A stretch of DNA of 64,000 bases from Alkalitalea saponilacus (lineage in GTDB: Bacteria > Bacteroidota > Bacteroidia > Bacteroidales > Marinilabiliaceae): assembly GCF_900168165.1 (NCBI RefSeq), contig NZ_FUYV01000002.1, positions 62,001 through 126,000 of the forward strand. Reading direction: 5' to 3'. The notes under the pieces are model-generated. The model ran no database searches and was not told the DNA's origin. It saw only the letters and a program-made list of their open reading frames with translations. Position numbers and translations under genes: made by a program. Each line of letters opens with the position of its first letter. The stretch's first letter is position 1. Below, piece by piece: positions 36,592-44,911 of the stretch.

Positions 36592-39061
36592 TTATCGGCA
36601 AGGTAAAATAAAAACTCGTCCCCCTCCCTTCCTGCGATTCAAACCAAATCTTCCCGCCTAACATTTCAACATATGCTTTGGCTATTGAAAGTCCCAAACC
36701 GGTTCCTTTTAAGGAGTGAGTGAGTGAGTTATTCACCTGCTGAAAGCGTTCAAACACCTGATAAAAACAATCTTCAGGTATTCCTACACCGGTATCTTTC
36801 ACATAAAGCTCAATATGGTCTGATTTAAATTGATAACCGGCTATAATCTTTCCCTCCGGCGTAAATTTAACCGCATTTGAGAGGAGGTTATTCAAAATCT
36901 GACGTAGTTTAATCTCGTCAGAATATATCATATCAGATGGCGTCACTGTTCCCTTTTCTATTAACAACTTGGTTTTACCAGCTTTTACACGGCTATTAAA
37001 CAAAGAAAAGACTGAATCAAGCACCTCATTAAGAGAGAATTTTGTATACGACACCGTGATTTGTCCCGCCTCAATTCTGGAAACATCAAGAATATCACTT
37101 ATAATACCCAACAAAAGATGACTATTTTCTTTAATTATCGTGATAAAATCCTCACGTTCGGCATCGCTTTCAGCCGTGCGTAAAAGTTCTGAAAACCCAT
37201 ATATCGCATTCATCGGAGTACGAATCTCGTGGCTCATATTTGCCAGAAATGCTGATTTTAAACGATCACTCTCCTCCGCCTTTTCCTTAGCTTTTGTTAA
37301 TTCCTTATTTTTTTGTTCTAAAATGAGTTCGTTTATTTTTCTTTCAGTGATATCTGTGATGGTACCAATGTAACCTTCAAAAACATCGTCATTTTTTTCG
37401 GGGACTGCGAAACCAAGAACCCAAACCACTGTTCTGTCAGGTTTGAGAAAACGATATTCCACTGATGAAGGCTGCTGGTCAAGGGTACGTTGTTTCCATC
37501 CGGAAACAACTCTGTCAAGATCTTCAGGATGAACAGCCCTGAGCCATCCATCACCCAGTGCATCGCTAAAACTCAGACCTGAAAGTTCACTCCAACGTGG
37601 ATTCACATATGTGGTATATCCATTTGCCCTGGTACGGAATATTCCCACTGGGGATATTTCAGCCAATTTATGGAACAACTTCTCACTTTCGAATAGTCTT
37701 TCTTCCTTTTCTTTTCTAAAATGAATATCCTGCATGGATCCTGTCCAGATGACATCTCCATTCGGAAGAATATAGGGAATAGACTCGTCCCTGTGCCATC
37801 GCTCGTTGTTATTTGTTATTAATCGGCCTTCCCAAATAAATTTCTCTTTTCTTTCATACGCTCTTTGATTTGCCTCCAGAAAACTCTGTCGGTCATCGGG
37901 ATGAATGGCATTTATTGGAATATAAGGATCGACCTTGAGTTCATTAACGGTCGTCCCTACCATTTTGGCAAACATCTCGTTGCAATATAATACACTGATA
38001 ACAGGCAAGCCTGACTCGTGATAAACGCTTCCCGCTCTCATCTTAATCCGGTATATACCTGATGGAACAGCCTGTACCACGCTTGTCAGAAAAGTCATTT
38101 GATCTTCCAATTCGTTCTTTACCTTCTCCAATTCTGAGTTCTTTTCTCCTAAAAGTTGTGTGTGACTTTTAACTGCACTTCTTAATAAGAGTGTAAACAC
38201 TAAAAACAACATGATTACACCCAGCAATATATAGATTAACCAAAAAACATATCCGGGAATTCCGTCTGCCTGATCACGTTCAAGCCATTGACGCAAAGAG
38301 CGAAAATAAACAGACTGGGGATCATTGATCATAACCCGAAGTTGTTGATCAACTTTTTCGATAATTGAGAAGTTCACATTCGGAGAAAATACAAAATGTA
38401 ATTTGGAAGGGCGAAAAACTAACGGAGAAGAGACAAAATCAGAATCAAATAGCCCCGAAAAATAGAAAAAGCGATCGGCAATTATAAAATCAACCTCGTT
38501 TTGAGCTAGACCCTGAGCCAATTCTGGATAATTTCTGAAACCAATTACTTCATATTCCAATTGAAAAGAATTTGGCAGATCATATCTTAAATATGATTCC
38601 TGTATTGAACCACGCAAAACACCAATCCTAGTACCATCCAAATCTGTAACAGATGAGATAATTTCCCCCACTGAAAAAATCTCCAACCAGGATTCTATAA
38701 CTGGTATCTGGTTAAAGTAAAAAATGGTGTCGCGACCTGAAGAGAATGCAACATCAGGAAGAATGTCTATTCTTCCTTCCTGAATATCCAAATAAAAATC
38801 TTCCCACTCCCCTTCTACATAGTCAAGCTTCCATCCCTCATTTTTGGCAATATCATTTAAAATATCCACAAAAAAACCTACAGGTTCTCCTGCATCATTA
38901 AAATAGAGTTTTGGAGGATTTGGATATATTCCTACTCGAAAAGTTTCCGCATTTACTATGAATTGAGATGAAACAAAGAAAATCAAAACTGAATAAACTC
39001 TTATGAGTTTATTCTCTGAAACCTTTTGAATTATTTGTCTTAATCTATTCATAAAAAACAC
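36587..39061 (-). CDS. Sensor histidine kinase with periplasmic solute-binding and PAS domains
   Basis: 824 residues. An N-terminal hydrophobic segment (about 18-37) is followed by a family-3 solute-binding-protein domain (about 40-265: FRVGIYPNPPKLYF, GFFVDILND). A membrane span (about 270-292), a coiled coil and two PAS/PAC domains (about 330-450 and 455-575) lead to a kinase core. The core has His611 (MSHEIRTPMNA), N-box LLSNAVKFTPEG, DTGVGIPED and GTGLGLSIAK. It has no receiver domain and no response-regulator gene is nearby. Such proteins bind small molecules such as amino acids in the periplasm. ATG at 39061 is used; an ATG three codons later is an alternative start. Confidence 0.9.
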   Translation of the reverse strand: MFFMNRLRQIIQKVSENKLIRVYSVLIFFVSSQFIVNAETFRVGIYPNPPKLYFNDAGEPVGFFVDILNDIAKNEGWKLDYVEGEWEDFYLDIQEGRIDILPDVAFSSGRDTIFYFNQIPVIESWLEIFSVGEIISSVTDLDGTRIGVLRGSIQESYLRYDLPNSFQLEYEVIGFRNYPELAQGLAQNEVDFIIADRFFYFSGLFDSDFVSSPLVFRPSKLHFVFSPNVNFSIIEKVDQQLRVMINDPQSVYFRSLRQWLERDQADGIPGYVFWLIYILLGVIMLFLVFTLLLRSAVKSHTQLLGEKNSELEKVKNELEDQMTFLTSVVQAVPSGIYRIKMRAGSVYHESGLPVISVLYCNEMFAKMVGTTVNELKVDPYIPINAIHPDDRQSFLEANQRAYERKEKFIWEGRLITNNNERWHRDESIPYILPNGDVIWTGSMQDIHFRKEKEERLFESEKLFHKLAEISPVGIFRTRANGYTTYVNPRWSELSGLSFSDALGDGWLRAVHPEDLDRVVSGWKQRTLDQQPSSVEYRFLKPDRTVVWVLGFAVPEKNDDVFEGYIGTITDITERKINELILEQKNKELTKAKEKAEESDRLKSAFLANMSHEIRTPMNAIYGFSELLRTAESDAEREDFITIIKENSHLLLGIISDILDVSRIEAGQITVSYTKFSLNEVLDSVFSLFNSRVKAGKTKLLIEKGTVTPSDMIYSDEIKLRQILNNLLSNAVKFTPEGKIIAGYQFKSDHIELYVKDTGVGIPEDCFYQVFERFQQVNNSLTHSLKGTGLGLSIAKAYVEMLGGKIWFESQEGRGTSFYFTLPIK

Positions 39062-39210
39062 GCTTACATGCCTTACATCCTACAATGTAATAATTACCAA
39101 ACACTTTTGCCAAAAGTAAATAAAAAAAAACAACCTGCTCAAATAATTATGCTGCATAGCATTAAAAGTAGATATCTCAAGGCATTTCTTTTTCCACAGA
39201 AATATTTTCA

Positions 39211-39252
39211 CAAAAAAGCCATGCCAAACCAATATAGGTTTTGCATGGCTTT
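39211..39252 (-). terminator. Terminator of the GH28 gene
   Basis: On the minus strand AAAGCCATGCAAAACC pairs with GGTTTGGCATGGCTTT (one mismatch) around a short AT loop, followed by TTTTTTG. It begins 41 bases after the GH28 stop codon. Confidence 0.8.
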
Positions 39253-39293
39253 CATCAAAAAAATATAGTTATGAACTCAAAGAGTTTTAATCT

Positions 39294-40901
39294 CTACCAA
39301 GCTGCAGTAGGAAGTTCCTTTCTGATAACATCTTCTTTCACATCCCTGTCAAAACTGACCATTCCCGGCTCATAGTTAGGCATCACAACAACGCCGGTAT
39401 ATTTTCCTTCTAAACGAATGGGCTCTTCTCCTTTTTTATCAGACAAAGAAACGTTGTCAAGATATAGTTCATACACATCGTGTGCTACCATCGCTCTCTC
39501 TTCTGATTGAATCGAAACATTTCTCATATTGAGATTTTTTACTCTGTGGAGACGAATTCCTTCGCGGGCATTTACTACTTCAATATTCTCCAGATAGATA
39601 TCCTCCAGCCACTTCTCAGGCAGACCATTTAAAACAATTGCTCTGGGTACTCCATCAATTCTAATATTTCGGATGTCGATGTTTCTTAACAGTGGAGCAG
39701 GGCCAACTCCAGCTCCTGTGTAAAATGTATTGAAGTTAAGAGCTTCATATGTAGAATTAATCACCTCTATATCTCTGATATATATATTCTCAGTAACATT
39801 TCCCCTACCACGGGCAGTTTTAAACCGAATACCCCGGTCACAATCTTCAAACAAGGCATTGTGCACGTAAATATTGCGAATACCTCCCGAAGTTTCACTT
39901 CCAAAAACTACACCGCCACTACCGGTAACCACTCTGTATGCATGGAAATGACGAATCACAACATTTTCTGTCGGAATATTGATTTCCAATCCCTCTTCGT
40001 TAAAACCAGATTTGATAACAATCGCGTCATCTCCAGTGCTCAACGTAGTATGCTCAACCAATACGTCTCTTGATGAGTCAATCACAATTCCATCGCCATT
40101 ATGAGAGTCCCGGCTATTGATGGTAACATCACGTATGATGGCACGTTGCGAATAAACCAAATGTAGATTCCACATCGGTCCGTTATTAACGGTAATTCCT
40201 TCAATCAACAGATCTTCAGACTCCCAGAAAACAACAAAATTTGGTCGCATCCCCTCTGTACCGGAACCTTTTCCAAAATTTGTTCTTCTTGACAAGGGTA
40301 CTTTGGTTGCTTCTGCCCTGGGTTGAACAGTCCAATCTGCCAGCCAATGGCCAGCCTGTCCGTCAAGAACTCCTTTTCCGGTAATGGCAACATTTCTAAC
40401 CCTGTAAGCATAAATAAGCGGAGAGTAGTTATATACTTCTACACCTTCGTATCGCTGAATAACTACAGGCAGATAGTCCTCTTTATCTTCACTGAAGTAA
40501 ACTGTACTTCCTTCAGAAATGTGTAAATGAATATTACTTCTCAGGTGAATCGGTCCGGTTAACCAGTTTCCGGCAGGTATTAATACTTTTCCTCCTCCAA
40601 CTGCATGTGCAGCATCAATGGCGCGATGAATGGCCTCTGTGGATTTAAAAGACTTATCGCTTCCCATTTCTTTGGCTCCGAAATCGACAATATTAAATAC
40701 CCGATTAGGGAATGTGGGTCTTTCCAATTGAATCATTTCAAATGGCGCCACAATAGGAGCAATCTCATAAGGAATTGTTGCCACAGGTTTCACCTGTGCA
40801 CAGGCTACAGTTCCAAAAAAAGTTACAAGGATAATGCTAAGCAATCCAAATTTTGACTTTTGCACCAACCTCATCCGAATGTCAGTTAAATTAAATCTCA
40901 T
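39294..40901 (-). CDS. GH28-family (polygalacturonase-like) secreted protein, atypical active site
   Basis: 535 residues with an N-terminal signal sequence ending near residue 35; Met10 is an alternative start. The right-handed beta-helix begins with FNIVDFGA and GGGKVLIPAGNWLTGPI, typical of GH28. The three catalytic aspartates are present: Asp270 (HNGDGIVID) and Asp291/Asp292 (TGDDAIVIKSG). Arg and Lys of the RIK-like motif are kept (GIRFKTARGRG). However the conserved His of the GHG motif is replaced: the sequence reads VTGSGGVVFGSE, with Ser328 in that place. Family members act on polygalacturonan, rhamnogalacturonan or related glycans. Activity may be altered here. No pectin-related genes surround it. 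Confidence 0.85.
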   Translation of the reverse strand: MRFNLTDIRMRLVQKSKFGLLSIILVTFFGTVACAQVKPVATIPYEIAPIVAPFEMIQLERPTFPNRVFNIVDFGAKEMGSDKSFKSTEAIHRAIDAAHAVGGGKVLIPAGNWLTGPIHLRSNIHLHISEGSTVYFSEDKEDYLPVVIQRYEGVEVYNYSPLIYAYRVRNVAITGKGVLDGQAGHWLADWTVQPRAEATKVPLSRRTNFGKGSGTEGMRPNFVVFWESEDLLIEGITVNNGPMWNLHLVYSQRAIIRDVTINSRDSHNGDGIVIDSSRDVLVEHTTLSTGDDAIVIKSGFNEEGLEINIPTENVVIRHFHAYRVVTGSGGVVFGSETSGGIRNIYVHNALFEDCDRGIRFKTARGRGNVTENIYIRDIEVINSTYEALNFNTFYTGAGVGPAPLLRNIDIRNIRIDGVPRAIVLNGLPEKWLEDIYLENIEVVNAREGIRLHRVKNLNMRNVSIQSEERAMVAHDVYELYLDNVSLSDKKGEEPIRLEGKYTGVVVMPNYEPGMVSFDRDVKEDVIRKELPTAAW

Positions 40902-41290
40902 AGAATATCATATTAAGTATAGTCGAATTATTCTTTATCACAAATATCTTATAAAAACGTGAATAAAAGTTGTCACATTTTATCTGAATAAGTGTGACTA
41001 GTTATTAATTAAAAATGTTTTGGCAACATACACACACATATTAGATAGTTTGAAACAAACCGACTGGGACAATTTTAGCAAAAGTCGAAAATGAACACTT
41101 AAATAGCTTCATAGAATAAAAGATGAAACAATTACCATCAAACCATAAATAATACTTTTCGCAAAGGAGCAAATGATTCCTTATCTGTGAATGCCTTGGA
41201 GCAACTATCTGATCGTTAATTGGTATTAAAAATCAAAAGTCCTGTGCAGTATTCTGCACAGGACTTTTAAAATATACTTTCTCAACAAAC
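40902..41290. other. Intergenic region upstream of the GH28 gene
   Basis: 389 bases without a gene. It should contain the GH28 promoter; GATATTTG on the minus strand (about 40939-40946) is one mismatch from TATATTTG. The upstream edge holds the terminator of the preceding operon (41235-41268). I see nothing else in it. Confidence 0.5.
41235..41268 (-). terminator. Terminator of the cohesin-like/kelch operon
   Basis: AAAAGTCCTGTGCAG and CTGCACAGGACTTTT form a perfect 15-bp stem with a 4-base loop and an adjoining A/T tract. It lies 22 bases after the stop codon of the cohesin-like gene. Confidence 0.88.
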
Positions 41291-44200
41291 TCACCTTTGG
41301 ATGATCAGCTTAAGACTCTCACAGCCTTCATGCGAGCATAAGCTTACAACGTAAACTCCACTTGGCAAGCCGGATACATCTATGCTCTGATTTATGACAT
41401 CAACGGTAGTTACAATCACCTCACGCCCCGTAATATCATAAATAAAAACACTCAAAACCCGAGAGGCATTAATAAAGATCTCTACTGTTGCGGGATTTGG
41501 CCATACTTTAACATCCTTCAATTCGTGAGAATTGAAACCTGTACAGACTTCAACGGTTATCTGCATAACTCCTTCACCAATACAACCATTTCCATCAGTG
41601 TAAAAATACTCAACATCAAACAACCCGGCTCCTGAAATTATCGGATCAAAAAAACCATCCAATACCCCTAAACCAGAATATTGACCACCAACCGGAGTTG
41701 CACCGGACAACTCTATGGGTGAATCATTCGTACATAAGGTCAAATCAGGAGGCATTACGATTTCAGGGAGTGGAAACACCTCGGCTGAGAACACTCCGGT
41801 ACTTGTACATCCATTTTCATCTGTGTAGAGATAATTAATCTCATGAACACCTGTTCCTGATTCACGTGGATTAAAAAACCCTTCGTGAACACCGGAACCC
41901 GAATATATACCACCAGCAGGCAGTGCCTCCGACAATTCCAGGGGTGCATCATTTAAACACAACTGCAGATCAGAAGGCATCACGACCTCAGGGAGTGGAA
42001 ACACCTCTGCGATAAACACACCAATACTTTTACATCCATTTTCAGATGTATAAAGGTATTCAATCTCATGAACACCTACTCCAGATTCCTGCGGATCAAA
42101 AATGCCTTCTTGAACTCCGGAGCCCGAGAATACTCCGCCGACGGGCAAGGCACCGGATAGCACCAATGGGGCATCATTAACACACAACACCTCATCATCG
42201 GGCATTGTAACTTCAGGAGATGGAAGCATAACCAAAGTCAACACAACAGTGGAATCACAGCCATTGTAGGCTTTAAACACTTCGGTATAGGTACCTGACT
42301 CAGTAAGATCCTGTCTTCCAAAATAATAAACATCACCTTGACAAAACTCATCTTCATCAGTTTCGAAGAAATTCTCATGTTCATGTGAAATACTTATTGA
42401 TTGATTCCCCAGATTAAAAGGAATTTTATTTCCATTGAAATCACTGAATTCAATCTCCTCCTTCTCCCATGAAAAGGAGGTAGACACCCCAAGATCAGCA
42501 TCAAATCGCAACTCTATAAGCACATCATCGCCAACATTAGCAGGCTCCGCTGAAGCCCAGGAAATATAAATCAAATCATCGATTTGATTTACTGATAATA
42601 CGCCATCTTCCATCTCACTGTGCACCCAATCATACCCATAAAAATTCACATCATCTGAATCAAAAGCAACAACAAGGGATATGGCTCCCAAATTATTGGC
42701 ATTGGTAACCTTTATCGGTAAATAAAGCATCCCAGCACATAATCCCGTGTTGTGACCAAACGAAACAGAAATCAACGGGGTTGTAACCTCCAGCTTACCT
42801 GCATTTGAGAAAACCACAGGAGGACAACTTCCCGACACTTTACATCTGTATAAGTTGCCTTGCATTTCGGCTGTCACATTACTTAAGGTTAACTGTGTGC
42901 TGGTTGCACCGCTAAAACGTCCTCCGTTGGATAAATCACTCCAGCTGTCGCCATTATCTGTACTCTCCTGCCATTGATACGACAAACCTGTGCCAGAAGC
43001 CTGAAGAGCAAACTGTACACTTCCGCTTCCATAAATACTTTGATCTTCAGGGTGCGAATTTATAACAGGATTTTGAGGAACATTAATATTCCCGTTTTGA
43101 TAGGACGAAAATATATTTAATCCGTTAATGTTAACAAACTCAGAATCTGTCCTCCAGTTCAGAGAAGAACTGCCAGGAACGCCATCAAATTCAAACTCTA
43201 CCAAAACACCATTATCGGGAATGGAAGCCGCAGTTGTACCCACCCAACTGATATATAACACCCCCTCATCGGCATTTGCCGCAAACATGCCGTCTCTCAG
43301 ACTCTCGTGCAAACTACTATATCCGGTAAACTCCAATACCTCATTATTATATTCAAGCGCAAGAGAAAAGGCTCCGACCCTTGAGAAACTGCTTACCCTG
43401 ACAGGAATTGCAATTTCCCCGGGACATATAGTTGATGTACCCAAGGTAGTGGAAATATTAGGCAAGACAGTAAGCGTGGCTTCCCTACTATGTAACGTTG
43501 GCTCGCAAGTTCCTGTTATCCGGCAACGATAAACATTTTCATCCAGATCAATTCCTACAGAAGAGATTGATAAAGTAGCTGTTGTTACACCCGAATACCC
43601 GCTGCCATTATTCAGGTCAGTGAAAGTATCCCCGCCATCGGTACTTACCTGCCAGCGATATGACAAGCCGGTTCCAGATGCAGTTAATGGGAATGTGACA
43701 TTTTGATTCTCGGCAATCACCCTGTCGGGTGGTTGACTCATAATCTGAGGTAAAGAATTAACTTGCAAACTGCCGTTGTTATACACACTGGGGATTTCAT
43801 TCATGGATGAACCAAAAAACTCATTTGATTCAACCTGCCATTGCAATTGGCTGTTTCCCGGCTCAACATTAACCAACAATTCAAATAGCGGCTCATTAAG
43901 AATCGTTATGGACTCCAAGGCAACCCATGATAGATAAACAATGCCATTCTCCTGGTTTACCACAACGGTATTGTTAAAATCAGGATGAAAACTATCAACC
44001 CCTAATAATTCAACCACATCGGTATTAAAACCTATTGCCAATGAAAACGAAGAAACATCGATAAAACCCTCGGTTTCAACAGGTATTGAATGTGTTCCCG
44101 GACACACAGTTAGAGAGGGAATAGATGCTATAACCGGTTTTACAACCTCCAATGATACATTATTAGAGAAAACTGAAGGAGAGCATGTGCCCAAAACATG

Positions 44201-44905
44201 ACATCGGTAAAGGTTACCGTTTAATCCGGTCGAGGCATTGGTTATCCTCAAATTAGCAGTAGTTACATTGGAATAAGGCGCTACGTTTGACAAGTTTATA
44301 AACGTTTCTCCCCCATCTTCACTCAACTGCCATTGGTAACTCAACTGAGTACCCTGTGCTGATACAGAAAAGACAGTTGTTCCGTTTTCCAGAATAAATT
44401 GCGATGTGGGCTGAAGAGTTATTGAAGGTGGTTGCAATAATGTAACAGAGCCTCCTTGAAAAATTACATCCAGAACCTCTCCGGAATCATTACTTATTTC
44501 GCAATTTCCGGGGGTTGCAAGATCCCAACCAAGTGAACTGCTTCCATATTTTAGAACCTCAAATTCCAATTCAAGCAGCACACCTTCATCAATACTTACT
44601 GGATTGGTGTCAATCCAACTTATCATCACACGTCCATTGCCACCATTCACAATCAGCATACCACTAGCAAAGTCCGCATGCCTGTTTCTGTAATTGACAT
44701 ATGTAAATTCTTCCTCATTGTACTCAAGTACCAGCGATATGGCTCCCACATTATTAAAATTGGAGACTTCAACCGGCACTGCTATTTCATTGGAACAGTC
44801 TGTGACTGTTCCAATGCTTACAACTGCGTTTTCTGAAAACAGTGTTTTTTGTCCAAAAAGTACAATAAGAGAAAGAACGATTAATTCTTTAATGTAAACT
44901 CTCAT
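41291..44905 (-). CDS. Large T9SS protein with four cohesin-like and three Ig-like domains
   Basis: 1204 residues. After a signal peptide (about 1-23), cohesin-like domains (about 25-155, 255-382, 485-610 and 708-838) alternate with Ig-like domains (about 157-252, 383-484 and 610-706). Each cohesin-like unit has a cysteine near its start, then IAVPVEVSNF.NVGAISL-type text and a VYISW-type strand. Each Ig-like unit has LSYQWQ/LSYRWQ and NLYRC. Next come a short cysteine-containing segment (about 847-893) and three 75-residue tandem repeats (895-1119). The C-terminus is a T9SS sorting domain (from about 1127, VWPNPATVEIF). It looks like a surface scaffold rather than an enzyme. It starts 6 bases after the stop of the 1754-residue protein, so both are made from one transcript. 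Confidence 0.85.
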   Translation of the reverse strand: MRVYIKELIVLSLIVLFGQKTLFSENAVVSIGTVTDCSNEIAVPVEVSNFNNVGAISLVLEYNEEEFTYVNYRNRHADFASGMLIVNGGNGRVMISWIDTNPVSIDEGVLLELEFEVLKYGSSSLGWDLATPGNCEISNDSGEVLDVIFQGGSVTLLQPPSITLQPTSQFILENGTTVFSVSAQGTQLSYQWQLSEDGGETFINLSNVAPYSNVTTANLRITNASTGLNGNLYRCHVLGTCSPSVFSNNVSLEVVKPVIASIPSLTVCPGTHSIPVETEGFIDVSSFSLAIGFNTDVVELLGVDSFHPDFNNTVVVNQENGIVYLSWVALESITILNEPLFELLVNVEPGNSQLQWQVESNEFFGSSMNEIPSVYNNGSLQVNSLPQIMSQPPDRVIAENQNVTFPLTASGTGLSYRWQVSTDGGDTFTDLNNGSGYSGVTTATLSISSVGIDLDENVYRCRITGTCEPTLHSREATLTVLPNISTTLGTSTICPGEIAIPVRVSSFSRVGAFSLALEYNNEVLEFTGYSSLHESLRDGMFAANADEGVLYISWVGTTAASIPDNGVLVEFEFDGVPGSSSLNWRTDSEFVNINGLNIFSSYQNGNINVPQNPVINSHPEDQSIYGSGSVQFALQASGTGLSYQWQESTDNGDSWSDLSNGGRFSGATSTQLTLSNVTAEMQGNLYRCKVSGSCPPVVFSNAGKLEVTTPLISVSFGHNTGLCAGMLYLPIKVTNANNLGAISLVVAFDSDDVNFYGYDWVHSEMEDGVLSVNQIDDLIYISWASAEPANVGDDVLIELRFDADLGVSTSFSWEKEEIEFSDFNGNKIPFNLGNQSISISHEHENFFETDEDEFCQGDVYYFGRQDLTESGTYTEVFKAYNGCDSTVVLTLVMLPSPEVTMPDDEVLCVNDAPLVLSGALPVGGVFSGSGVQEGIFDPQESGVGVHEIEYLYTSENGCKSIGVFIAEVFPLPEVVMPSDLQLCLNDAPLELSEALPAGGIYSGSGVHEGFFNPRESGTGVHEINYLYTDENGCTSTGVFSAEVFPLPEIVMPPDLTLCTNDSPIELSGATPVGGQYSGLGVLDGFFDPIISGAGLFDVEYFYTDGNGCIGEGVMQITVEVCTGFNSHELKDVKVWPNPATVEIFINASRVLSVFIYDITGREVIVTTVDVINQSIDVSGLPSGVYVVSLCSHEGCESLKLIIQR
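41560..42222 (-). repeat. Three tandem 225-bp coding repeats
   Basis: Within the cohesin-like protein, three 75-codon units follow each other at about 41998-42222, 41773-41997 and 41560-41772. Each reads roughly P.PE.VMP.DL.LC.NDAP, then GG.YSGSGV.EG.F.P, then Y.YTDENGC. Units one and two are most alike. Confidence 0.85.
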
Positions 44906-44911
44906 AATAGT

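Noticed and set aside
41560-42222. Tandem repeats considered as a CRISPR or satellite array
   Set aside because: The units are in frame, encode protein modules and lack spacers.
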